From assembly GCA_041736915.1 (NCBI GenBank), contig JBGSST010000065.1:1-27926 (forward strand): 27,926 nucleotides of DNA, in the 5' to 3' direction. The DNA comes from JBGSST01 sp041736915 (lineage in GTDB: Bacteria; Bdellovibrionota; FAC87; UBA2466). The translations under genes were made by a program, and so were the position numbers. A model generated the notes under the pieces. That model had not been told where the DNA came from. It saw only the letters and a list, made by a program, of their open reading frames with translations, and did no database searches. Below, piece after piece: positions 1 to 7,457 of the stretch. Numbering within the stretch: position 1 is the first letter of the stretch; each line of letters starts with the position of its first letter.

Positions 1-1248
1 GGCGGCAATCGGAGGAGGCTTGGGAGCCGCCGCCGCGGGCTTCGGGGCCGCCGGTTTCGGCGGAGCCGCGGGAGCCGCGTTCAAAGGTTTGGGGGCGAAA
101 GCTCCACCGGCCGCCGGGGGACCTCCGGCGGTTGGCTTGAAACCGGCGAGCTTCGCCGGTGGAGGAGGCGGAGTCGGAGGCTTCGCGGGACCGCCGTGGC
201 CCTTGCCTTCCTTCTTCGAGCTATCCTCTTCCATGTACGGAGCGGCTTCTTCTTCGTTGATCACGTTGTTGGCGATCAAATCTTTCAGATGCTGTTCCAT
301 CAGGATCATACCTTCACGGCGACCCGTTTGGATGACCGAAGGAATCTGGAAAGTCTTTCCTTCACGAATCAAGTTCGAGATCGCGTGGTTCGTGATCATG
401 ATCTCGTAAGCGGCGACACGGCCTTTGCCGTCTTTCTTTTTGCAAAGTACCTGCGAGATAACGCCCATTAGCGATTCGGAAAGCATCGCGCGAACCATAC
501 CTTGCTGGTTGGCCGGGAAAGAGTCGATCAAACGATCCACCGAGGCGCCGGCGCCGCGGGTGTGCAGAGTGCCGAAAACCAAGTGACCCGTTTCGGCGGC
601 GGTCAGCGCGAGACCGATCGTCTCGATGTCGCGCAACTCACCAATCAGGATGACGTCGGGATCTTCGCGCAATGCGTACTTCAGAGCGTCGGAAAAGGTG
701 GGACACGACGTTCCGATCTCACGCTGGCTGATCAAACAGTTTTGGCTGGGGTGAATAAACTCGACGGGATCCTCGGCCGTCAGGATGTGGTACGGGTAGG
801 TCATGTTGATGTGATTCAACATCGCCGCGAGCGTGGTCGATTTACCGGAGCCGGTGGGACCGGTGACGAGCACGAGCCCCTTCGCCAGAGCCGTGAGGTT
901 CTGAATCGCGTCGGGCAATCCCAGCTGCGCCATCGTGGGAATCTTCGACGGAATCGAACGAATCACCGCCGACATTCCGCGGCGGGTGTAGAAAATATTG
1001 AGACGAAAGTTCGCAAGCCCTTCGACCCCGTAAGATTTATCGAGGTTCTTGTGCTTGATGAGCTTCTCGTGCTCCTCCTCGCTCAGCATTTCGAAGAACA
1101 GAACTTCCAGAGCTTCATGAGTGAGCGGCGGGGCGTCCATCGCCACCAGGTCACCGTCAATGCGGAAGCGGACAGGCTCCCCCGCGGAGAAATGCATATC
1201 CGAAGCGCGATTGGCCATGCCGTGTCTTAAGTACTGGTCGATTTGCAT
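1..1248 (-). CDS. pilT: Type IV pilus retraction ATPase PilT, 3' end cut by the window edge
   Basis: PilT is a cytoplasmic hexameric ATPase that powers pilus retraction and twitching motility. The ATG lies at 1248, behind an AGGTGA ribosome-binding site. The reading frame stays open to base 1, so 416 residues are visible and the stop is outside the window. Seen: the N-terminal DxHxSxG-type motif (DMHFSAG, about residues 17-23), Walker A GPTGSGKST (about 130-138), an Asp box (TAEDPVEF), a Walker B region (DPDVILIGELRD), the His box (GTLHT), and the PilT hallmark close to AIRNLIREGK (here AISNLIREGK). Classical PilT ends near residue 345. This one continues for at least 70 residues rich in Pro, Ala, Gly and Lys, starting around a SSKKEGKGHGG stretch. 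The family call is firm. Whether this is the sole PilT or a PilT2/PilU-type paralogue cannot be told here. Confidence 0.93.
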   Translation of the reverse strand, partial: MQIDQYLRHGMANRASDMHFSAGEPVRFRIDGDLVAMDAPPLTHEALEVLFFEMLSEEEHEKLIKHKNLDKSYGVEGLANFRLNIFYTRRGMSAVIRSIPSKIPTMAQLGLPDAIQNLTALAKGLVLVTGPTGSGKSTTLAAMLNHINMTYPYHILTAEDPVEFIHPSQNCLISQREIGTSCPTFSDALKYALREDPDVILIGELRDIETIGLALTAAETGHLVFGTLHTRGAGASVDRLIDSFPANQQGMVRAMLSESLMGVISQVLCKKKDGKGRVAAYEIMITNHAISNLIREGKTFQIPSVIQTGRREGMILMEQHLKDLIANNVINEEEAAPYMEEDSSKKEGKGHGGPAKPPTPPPPPAKLAGFKPTAGGPPAAGGAFAPKPLNAAPAAPPKPAAPKPAAAAPKPPPIAA

Positions 1249-1331
1249 GCGTCACCTATTGAGGCTGAAACATAAGTTTCTTTTTTTACTTTTCGGACGA
1301 AAATAGGAAAACCCTTAAGGACTAGAAGACT

Positions 1332-3188
1332 TTGCTCGATACCGCCTACGTTTACCGCTCAGCCCGAGAGATCACGGGCCTGTACGATCACCTTTTTGGG
1401 GGACTCTTTCTCATCTGGGGGTTGCCGTTCGCACTGCAGCTTCTGGTGTTCGGCGGTCTCATCGTGGGAATAGCCGCCTGCCTCAAATACCGTGACGGCG
1501 GCGAGGCCAAGTGGGAACGGGTGGTCCGGGTCTGCGCGATAGTAGGCTTTTTGAGTTCGGCGCTGCTCACCTTTCACCCGTGGGATGAACTCTTCACCAA
1601 CCTGCGTCACGCTGAGCACTGGGCGCAGGACGGTCTGTTTTCCTACAACCGGTTCCAGAAGATCGAAGGCACGGTAGACCTACTCTTCTATCTGCTCGTG
1701 GGCCTCGTCAGCCGCACGGGGTTACCGGTCGTCGAAGCGGCGTTTAGCTTGAGCGCCCTGGGTGGCTGGCTCATCGTGGCGGCCGCGCGCCAGGCCTTAC
1801 GCGATCGAAACCGGCACGAGCTCATCCCGCCCGTTACGCTGGCCGTGGCGTTTTTTCCCCCGCTCCTCTTCAACTCGGCGAGCGGCTTCTCCGCGACGCT
1901 GTTCTCGGCGGCGATCTTGTGGAGCTTGGTCTGCGCTTTGAAGCGTGGCCCGGCTGCCCTGCTCTACTTTCTCATGGCGGTGATTCCGCTGATCCGTTTC
2001 GAGGGGCTCTACTGGACCGCGCTGCTCGCGGCGTACCTCTTCTTCACGGCACCGAGAGAGAAACGGCTCAGCAACCTCGCCGGTCCACTGGCCGCCGTGG
2101 TGCCGTTCGTCTTGATTACCCTCTGGCGTTTGCAAACCTTCGGTCACGTGGTGCCCACGCCCGCCCGCTTCAAGGCCACCTGGGGAAGCCCGTTTTTTCT
2201 CGGCGTTGGAGTGACGAGCCTACTGACCGACCTCGTGGCGACCGGCACGCTGGCTTCGTTAGTGATCGTTTTTTTGAGTTACCCGCGAAAGAAAACCATC
2301 GTGCGGCTGCTCGCCCTGCTGCCGCTGTACGTCTTTCCCTACTACCTGACCGGCGGCGACTGGTTTCCGTGCTACTGGGGCCGTTTCCTGCTGCCGGTGA
2401 CCATGGCCGCATTCTTCCTGGCGGCGGTCGCCATGCTGCAGGCCAAGCGCGGCATGGTATTGCTCCTGCTCTACCTGATTCCGATTGCCTGGCCTTTTTA
2501 CTCGCTGACCCGCTGGGCGCAGGTGAACTTTTCTCCCCGGTGGATCATCGCCAACCCGCACGAGATTTCGGTGAACAAGTCACTCACGCGCGTGCATCAC
2601 CTCTCGCAGCTAGGCCGCCATCTCGAGCTCACGACCGAAGCCAACGACGTGGTGGCCTCGTCGGAAGTGTCGGCCGTAATGTACTTCGCCAAGCGGGAAG
2701 CGCTCGACATGCTCGGCGTGGCCAATCCCGAAATTGCCGATCAGCCCCTGCGCGCGACGCCGAGCTTGCGGCGAAAGCTTCACGGCCGCCCGGAGCTTCC
2801 CCACCGGATTTTCCGGCGCGAGCAGCCGGACCTGATCGAAAAACACCGGCCCGCCATTCTCTACACTTTCGATTTTATTCCGCGCGACATCATGCCCGAG
2901 GTTGCTTTCGAAGAGCTAGACGACGCCGCGCTGGTGAAGATCATTCGGCGGTGGGAACGGCGAATCGGCGGACTGGTCGATCCGCTTTACGGAGGCTTCG
3001 GGCGGCTCACCAAGCAAGGCTACCGGCCGATAGTCATCCTCTACGCTAACAAGTTTTGCAGTCTGTACTTCGTGCACGAGACCAGCTTCGCGCGCCACAC
3101 CGCCAAGCTGAAAGCCGACGGGATGAGCGCTTCGGAGCTTTCGCTTACGTTGCCAGGTACAAAGTCAGCGCCAGGGCGGCCGCGGTAG
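1332..3188 (+). CDS. GT-C membrane glycosyltransferase, arabinofuranosyltransferase (AftB)-like
   Basis: This is a 618-aa polytopic membrane protein with about ten hydrophobic segments in the first 400 residues, then a soluble C-terminal region of about 200 residues. The first large loop holds an acidic pair (HPWDELFTNLRHAE, Asp85-Glu86) and then an IEGTVDLLFYLL segment. Both resemble the D(D/E) loop and 'VEGYTNFLW' segment of polyprenyl-phosphate-arabinose-dependent GT-C enzymes such as mycobacterial AftB. A second family-like motif, GGDWFPCYWGRFLLP, starts at Gly341. The likely role is moving a sugar from a polyprenyl-phosphate donor to an acceptor on the periplasmic side. The start is TTG with AAGGA at 1317-1321; an in-frame stop at 1323-1325 rules out a longer protein. 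Its 3' end overlaps the convergent UbiA-family gene by 44 bp. Sugar specificity is inferred. Confidence 0.75.
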   Translation: MLDTAYVYRSAREITGLYDHLFGGLFLIWGLPFALQLLVFGGLIVGIAACLKYRDGGEAKWERVVRVCAIVGFLSSALLTFHPWDELFTNLRHAEHWAQDGLFSYNRFQKIEGTVDLLFYLLVGLVSRTGLPVVEAAFSLSALGGWLIVAAARQALRDRNRHELIPPVTLAVAFFPPLLFNSASGFSATLFSAAILWSLVCALKRGPAALLYFLMAVIPLIRFEGLYWTALLAAYLFFTAPREKRLSNLAGPLAAVVPFVLITLWRLQTFGHVVPTPARFKATWGSPFFLGVGVTSLLTDLVATGTLASLVIVFLSYPRKKTIVRLLALLPLYVFPYYLTGGDWFPCYWGRFLLPVTMAAFFLAAVAMLQAKRGMVLLLLYLIPIAWPFYSLTRWAQVNFSPRWIIANPHEISVNKSLTRVHHLSQLGRHLELTTEANDVVASSEVSAVMYFAKREALDMLGVANPEIADQPLRATPSLRRKLHGRPELPHRIFRREQPDLIEKHRPAILYTFDFIPRDIMPEVAFEELDDAALVKIIRRWERRIGGLVDPLYGGFGRLTKQGYRPIVILYANKFCSLYFVHETSFARHTAKLKADGMSASELSLTLPGTKSAPGRPR

Positions 3189-4089
3189 CCAGGCTGTATT
3201 TATCCTTGAGCGCGAACACCACGGGATCGGTATTCACTAGCCCGCGCTGCGCGCGAAACCACAGGTGGCACACCCAGTAACACATTAGCGGACAAGCGCC
3301 CCACAGTAGCGTGGGGTGGGTATACAAGCGCGAAACCTCGGGGCTGGCGAGATAGAGACAGAAAACGACGATGGAAAGAAACCCCGACACCACACCGGTG
3401 GTCTGCAGAATCCAGCGGTCGGCCAGTACATACCCGGCACGGTTACTGAAGTTCTTCGCTTTCTCGTGCGACCACTTCTCCAGCTCGACATAACGCTTCA
3501 GGAAGGCGAGCCCGAGAAAGAAGAAGAAGGTAAAGGCGAGAAACCAGGGGGATAGCTTCACGCCCACGGCGGCGCCACCGGCGATGAGCCGGATGACGTA
3601 GAAGCTAGTCAACAGCAGAACGTCGACAATGGGTTCGCGGTTGAGAAACAGCGAGTACACCAGCGTGAGCGCCGAGTAGAGCACCAGGCAGGCCACGAAG
3701 GCCATGGGCAAAAAGTTCAGGGCAATGGTGACCGCGACGAGCAAGCAAGCCGGAATTCCCCAGTAACCGAACCACATGGGCACTCGTCCCGAAGCGAAGG
3801 GCCGATTTTTTTTCTCGGGATGCTTGCGATCACGTTCTACGTCGATCATGTCGTTCAAGAGATAGACCGACGACGCGCACAGGGAAAATGCTATGAAGGA
3901 AAGAATACACCCGCGCAGCACGTCGGCCTGAAACACGTTATGGGCCATGACCGCGGGCAGTAGCAGTAACACATTCTTCGACCATTGGTGCGGACGCAAC
4001 GTTTTGAGAACCATCAGCACGTCGATCTTCGGATCGTACTGCTCCTGGAAGTTCTCGACGTTCTTAACTCTACGAGGGGGCTTAGCCAT
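3145..4089 (-). CDS. UbiA-family prenyltransferase, decaprenyl-phosphate phosphoribosyltransferase homologue
   Basis: Homologues transfer phosphoribose from PRPP to a polyprenyl phosphate, the first committed step towards polyprenyl-phosphate arabinose (mycobacterial Rv3806c). The 314-aa sequence has the family look. There is an N-terminal LRPHQWSKN segment, then the Mg-binding prenyl-phosphate motif NDMIDVERDRKHP (about residues 79-91) followed by a KNRPFASG stretch. A second conserved region, LNREPIVDVLLL, leads into VIRLIAGG, and an FLKRYVEL stretch matches the KR-E-L motif of this subfamily rather than ubiquinone or haem prenyltransferases. About eight or nine membrane spans are visible. 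The ATG at 4089 is chosen because GAGGA sits just upstream. A GTG at 4101, overlapping the upstream stop by 4 nt (GTGA), would add four residues. It is probably cotranscribed with the polymerase gene upstream. No epimerase (DprE1/DprE2-like) gene is in the window. Confidence 0.85.
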   Translation of the reverse strand: MAKPPRRVKNVENFQEQYDPKIDVLMVLKTLRPHQWSKNVLLLLPAVMAHNVFQADVLRGCILSFIAFSLCASSVYLLNDMIDVERDRKHPEKKNRPFASGRVPMWFGYWGIPACLLVAVTIALNFLPMAFVACLVLYSALTLVYSLFLNREPIVDVLLLTSFYVIRLIAGGAAVGVKLSPWFLAFTFFFFLGLAFLKRYVELEKWSHEKAKNFSNRAGYVLADRWILQTTGVVSGFLSIVVFCLYLASPEVSRLYTHPTLLWGACPLMCYWVCHLWFRAQRGLVNTDPVVFALKDKYSLATAAALALTLYLAT

Positions 4090-4097
4090 TAGTTTCC

Positions 4098-5513
4098 TCA
4101 CGAATAGTCATCCCGGCGCGCCAGCCGCAGCAAGAAAGGACGGGCCGCGAAAAAGCAGCAACTCAAGATCATCGTGCTGTTCACGATGGAGCCTAGGTCG
4201 GCTCCCAAACCAATGAACGGACCCATGAACGTGATGTACGGAAAGTAGAATTTTTCCTTAAGAATACCGAGCGCCAAGCGCTCTACCCCGGCGATGAGCA
4301 TTCCCACCAAGCCGGCCACGAGATACATCCAGGCGTAGCCAAAATTCATGTACGCTTCGGCGAGGAAGCCTACGCCTACCGAAGTGTTGAAGTCGTCCGA
4401 CGACAGAACTTTATACTGACGGCCAAACTTGTTCCAAAAGTGCCGGCCCGGTTTGTCCGCCCACAACGTACGCGGGATGAACATGTACGGAATCGAATCG
4501 TAGGTTTCGCCGTTCCAGAACGGGACGACCGACGGGGTCAGGGCCAATACGCGTTCCAGGGAGTCGTCACCGATGCGGTTGAATCCGCGCACCAGCGATT
4601 GCTCTTTGGAATCTTCTCGTTCGAACAGCTCATCGACGTCGTCTTCGGGATTGATGTACTTCAAGTTAAAGAGGTAAATCAGGTAACCAGCACGTTGCGA
4701 GTAAGCCATTTCCGCGCCGCCCAGTTCGTAAAGAAAAGTACGGTACGGATGCTTAATCGACTGAATCGTGGACACGAACAAGACGAGGATAGCGATGAAG
4801 ACGAAGTACTTTTTCTTCTGATGAAGAAACGAGTACATGAACAGAAAGCTCGCGTAGTTACCGAACATCGTAAGAAAGCCCCACGACATGAAGCTGGCTA
4901 AGCAAGCCACGGGAACCGATAAACGAGCCCACATCAATAGCCGCGGGTTCTTGGGACATTCGGCGCAGATTACTAGCAGCACCTGCGCGGAAGCCATTGC
5001 GAGATGGATGATCATGAGCGAACCCGGCAAGAAGTTCGGCAGAAACGGAATCATCAAAATATAGGCGGTGATCCACCGCAGATTGTTCGGCTTGAGCGAC
5101 AAGTCATTGAACTTTCGTTGGCGCAGCTCGGCTGGAGTAATCACCATACGCAGCATGTGAAAAGCCACGAGCATGCAGAGCGTGCAGATCACGAGCTCCT
5201 TACAGGCCGCAATCCAGGACAGCGAGATCCCTTTCCCCTTGGAGAGCGTTTCGATCTCGTTGTACTTCGACACCGAGAAGCCCACGAAATGGCTCATTAG
5301 AATGAAGTTCAGGTAGTTCTGTGATCTGAGCACGAGGCCAACCAGAAACGGGGTGACCTGCACGATAGAGATAAGGACCAGCCAGCTGTAGCCGGAGCTA
5401 TCCTCCCCCGCCTTCACGTAAGCATTCACCGCGCTCAACGTCATCAGCACCACCAAGATCAGGGCGACCATGCTGGGGTTCAAAAGCTTTGGCTGAGTTT
5501 GGGCGATTTGCAT
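4098..5513 (-). CDS. O-antigen/oligosaccharide repeat-unit polymerase (Wzy-like) membrane protein
   Basis: This is a 471-aa protein with about ten to twelve hydrophobic segments, interrupted by one large hydrophilic loop at roughly residues 255-380. The loop carries the pattern seen in many Wzy-type polymerases: an Arg/Glu-rich stretch (FNRIGDDSLERVL), then TPSVVPFWNGETY, then IPRTLWADKP (346-355), followed by a glycine and alanine-rich span (GVGFLAEAYMNFG). Such proteins join lipid-linked glycan repeat units on the periplasmic face of the inner membrane. The ATG start at 5513 has no clear Shine-Dalgarno sequence. The stop overlaps or abuts the start of the phosphoribosyltransferase gene, which suggests one operon. 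It is divergent from the GT-C gene at 5546 with only 32 bp between the two ATG codons. The polymerase call rests on topology and the loop motif, not on an alignment. Confidence 0.7.
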   Translation of the reverse strand: MQIAQTQPKLLNPSMVALILVVLMTLSAVNAYVKAGEDSSGYSWLVLISIVQVTPFLVGLVLRSQNYLNFILMSHFVGFSVSKYNEIETLSKGKGISLSWIAACKELVICTLCMLVAFHMLRMVITPAELRQRKFNDLSLKPNNLRWITAYILMIPFLPNFLPGSLMIIHLAMASAQVLLVICAECPKNPRLLMWARLSVPVACLASFMSWGFLTMFGNYASFLFMYSFLHQKKKYFVFIAILVLFVSTIQSIKHPYRTFLYELGGAEMAYSQRAGYLIYLFNLKYINPEDDVDELFEREDSKEQSLVRGFNRIGDDSLERVLALTPSVVPFWNGETYDSIPYMFIPRTLWADKPGRHFWNKFGRQYKVLSSDDFNTSVGVGFLAEAYMNFGYAWMYLVAGLVGMLIAGVERLALGILKEKFYFPYITFMGPFIGLGADLGSIVNSTMILSCCFFAARPFLLRLARRDDYS

Positions 5514-5545
5514 GGGGGATCGTGGTTAACCGGCGAAATCCATTA

Positions 5546-7087
5546 ATGGATTTCACGGTTTGGGCCGATGAGTACAAGGCTATGGCGCCCCTGTTACTCG
5601 CATTCTGTGTTTTCTATTTAGGTGCGCTATTCCCGTTCGCCTTCTTCCGCCACGACGATTGGCTAATCGTCCATAACGGAGCTTTGCTGGCGGAAAACTG
5701 GGGTAGTGCGTGGAGCCCCACCTTGACGCATGGGACCATGGAACGGGTCTGGTTCTTTCGTCCGTTACTTAAGTTTAACGGATTTTTGTTCTGGCGACTC
5801 TTCGGAGAGCAATACTATTTTTGGCTGGCCGGCGTGCTCGCGTTCGTCGTTGCTGCGGTGTGGCTAGCGGCCGACTCACTGACGTTCTTCACGGCAACGC
5901 GCAAGAAGGCGCTCACCTTCGCGACGCTTTTCGTCTGCGCACCACTCATCCACTTCGGTAGCCTCACTTGGATCGGCGAAGGGTTGATGAACGGCCCGCA
6001 GATCTTCTTTCTCTCTTTGAACCTCTGGGCGTTTCTAAAGGCCCTCTCGCTACGCGAGAGTATCGTCACCGCCCAACGCGCCCGACTTTTTTCCATCCTC
6101 GGGGTGGCGGCCTTTACCATCTCACTCGGTTTGAAAGAATCGAGCGTGGTTCACACCGCTTTGCTGCTCGCCATTCTTTTGGACCACCGCTTCTGCCGGT
6201 ACGATCTAAAGAAAGTGGCGCGTACGCTGGTGCCGTACGCGGTAGTGGCCGCGGCCTACCTGGTTTTTCGGCTTCTGATCTTACCGATGAATGGCGACTA
6301 CGTGATGGCGCTCTCGTGGTTGCACCTCGGCGTGCCGGCGGTTTACTTCCTGGTGATTCTCGGCAGCCCCGCATTTTTGGTTTTCCTATTCGGTCAGTTC
6401 GAGAACGAAGTAAAAAAATCATCGCTACTCCAGGCGGTGCAGGATCATATCTTTTACGTGGTGTACTTCGGCCTGTCGGTACTCCCCTACATGGGCCAGC
6501 CGTTCTTCTCGGTGGGCTGGCCATTAGTGCCGGGCTTCTTTTTCCTCTGGGTGCTGGCCACGCGCACGAGCCCCATGCGATCCGCAATTCGCTACCGTGT
6601 GGCCGCCGTGCTGCTGCTCGTGCAGATCACCCCGGCCGCCGGTTACCTGCACTACCTGAAATGGTGGGACTGGAAGAAGCCGCAGCAGTCGTTACTGACC
6701 ATCGCCGAGGCCTCAACCGGTATCACCGTGGACAAAATCTTAATCGCCGATTGCCGGGTGTCGCCTTACCAGCATTTGTCATTCGATCGCGTAGTGACCC
6801 ACCCGTCGGGCTTCGTCAGCCTGTGGATTATCAAAACCGGACGCGACGTGGTCGTGGAGTGGCTGAATTGTCAGGAGCTACCGCAGTACCGAGCGGCCGA
6901 GCACGAGATCGTTCTTAAGTGGAGCTTTCCCGACCTTCAGGTGGTCAAGGCTCCTCTTCAGGTTGAAGCTCAGCTAAGAGCGCACCTGACTCGACCGCCT
7001 GCCCTTCCTTCACCGCGATCTGAACCACTTTCCCCGCGCCCACTGAGCGGATCTCGTTTTCCATCTTCATCGCCTCCATCACCATGA
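5546..7087 (+). CDS. GT-C-type membrane glycosyltransferase, uncharacterised
   Basis: The product is 513 aa from the ATG at 5546. The same frame is open from a TTG at 5489 and a GTG at 5522; the GTG has a G-rich stretch just ahead of it, so the start is uncertain. The first periplasmic loop contains FRHDDWLIVHNG, an Asp-Asp pair placed as in GT-C enzymes (PMT/TMTC/ArnT-like). A later LGLKESSVVH segment resembles the 'KE' motif of the same fold. About eleven membrane spans end near residue 385, followed by a soluble segment of about 130 residues. The last 47 residues are Pro/Ser/Arg-rich and are read through the antisense of the biotin-carrier gene, so they may be a run-on tail. A polyprenyl-phosphate-sugar-dependent transferase is likely; donor and acceptor are unknown. 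Confidence 0.65.
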   Translation: MDFTVWADEYKAMAPLLLAFCVFYLGALFPFAFFRHDDWLIVHNGALLAENWGSAWSPTLTHGTMERVWFFRPLLKFNGFLFWRLFGEQYYFWLAGVLAFVVAAVWLAADSLTFFTATRKKALTFATLFVCAPLIHFGSLTWIGEGLMNGPQIFFLSLNLWAFLKALSLRESIVTAQRARLFSILGVAAFTISLGLKESSVVHTALLLAILLDHRFCRYDLKKVARTLVPYAVVAAAYLVFRLLILPMNGDYVMALSWLHLGVPAVYFLVILGSPAFLVFLFGQFENEVKKSSLLQAVQDHIFYVVYFGLSVLPYMGQPFFSVGWPLVPGFFFLWVLATRTSPMRSAIRYRVAAVLLLVQITPAAGYLHYLKWWDWKKPQQSLLTIAEASTGITVDKILIADCRVSPYQHLSFDRVVTHPSGFVSLWIIKTGRDVVVEWLNCQELPQYRAAEHEIVLKWSFPDLQVVKAPLQVEAQLRAHLTRPPALPSPRSEPLSPRPLSGSRFPSSSPPSP

Positions 7088-7457
7088 GCGGCGTGCCGAC
7101 CTCGACGATGTCACCGACTTTGACGTGAATTTTGGCGATCTTTCCCGGCATCTTAGCGGTTACAATATTCTCGTTGGCCATCTGCTGGCCGCGCAGCTGC
7201 TGCACGATGCGGCGGTACTCACTCTCCACGCGTAGCGAAACGTTGCCGTCCGGCAGCCACGTGGTGAAGTTGTCTTTGTTGCCGACGACGTTCGCCGAGA
7301 AAACCTCGTAAGGATCGAGGAAGGTGCAATCGTGGCCGTAAAAGACCATATCGACCGGTGTCTCGGGGCCGTCGGCGAGCGTGACGTAATACTGCCCGCG
7401 GCGGCTCTCCACCCGTACGCGGTACTCCGTGCCTTGGTGTTCGATAAAAAACAACAT
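6945..7457 (-). CDS. Biotin carboxyl carrier subunit of acyl-CoA carboxylase
   Basis: This 170-aa protein ends in a biotinyl domain with the biotinylation motif MVMEAMKMENEI; Lys131 is the expected biotin site. The domain starts at about residue 98 (TAKMPGKIAKI). The first ~95 residues form a separate region (MLFFIEHQGTEYRVRV onwards) that resembles the linker preceding the biotin domain in fused alpha subunits of propionyl-CoA and methylcrotonyl-CoA carboxylases, which bridges to the carboxyltransferase. This looks like the C-terminal part of such a subunit encoded as its own gene. The ATG at 7457 overlaps the upstream TAA (TAATG) and has GGGAGGG about 10 nt upstream, so it is preferred over the in-frame start at 7493. 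The 3' end overlaps the convergent GT-C gene by 143 bp. Confidence 0.88.
   Translation of the reverse strand: MLFFIEHQGTEYRVRVESRRGQYYVTLADGPETPVDMVFYGHDCTFLDPYEVFSANVVGNKDNFTTWLPDGNVSLRVESEYRRIVQQLRGQQMANENIVTAKMPGKIAKIHVKVGDIVEVGTPLMVMEAMKMENEIRSVGAGKVVQIAVKEGQAVESGALLAELQPEEEP

Noticed and set aside
502..1230. 242-codon open frame on the plus strand
   Set aside because: Antisense to pilT, whose motifs are unmistakable.
1267..1287. GAAAC-ATAA-GTTTC hairpin followed by seven T residues
   Set aside because: The stem is only 5 bp and AT-rich, and no plus-strand gene ends just before it, so a terminator is not supported. It may be a chance palindrome in the pilT leader.
1919..3049. 376-codon open frame on the plus strand
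   Set aside because: It is a shifted frame of the AftB-like gene. The Arg/Ala/Gly/His-rich product lacks the hydrophobic spans and family motifs that the overlapping 618-aa frame has.
5968..6918. 316-codon open frame on the plus strand
   Set aside because: Shifted frame of the second GT-C gene; arginine-rich with no domain signal.
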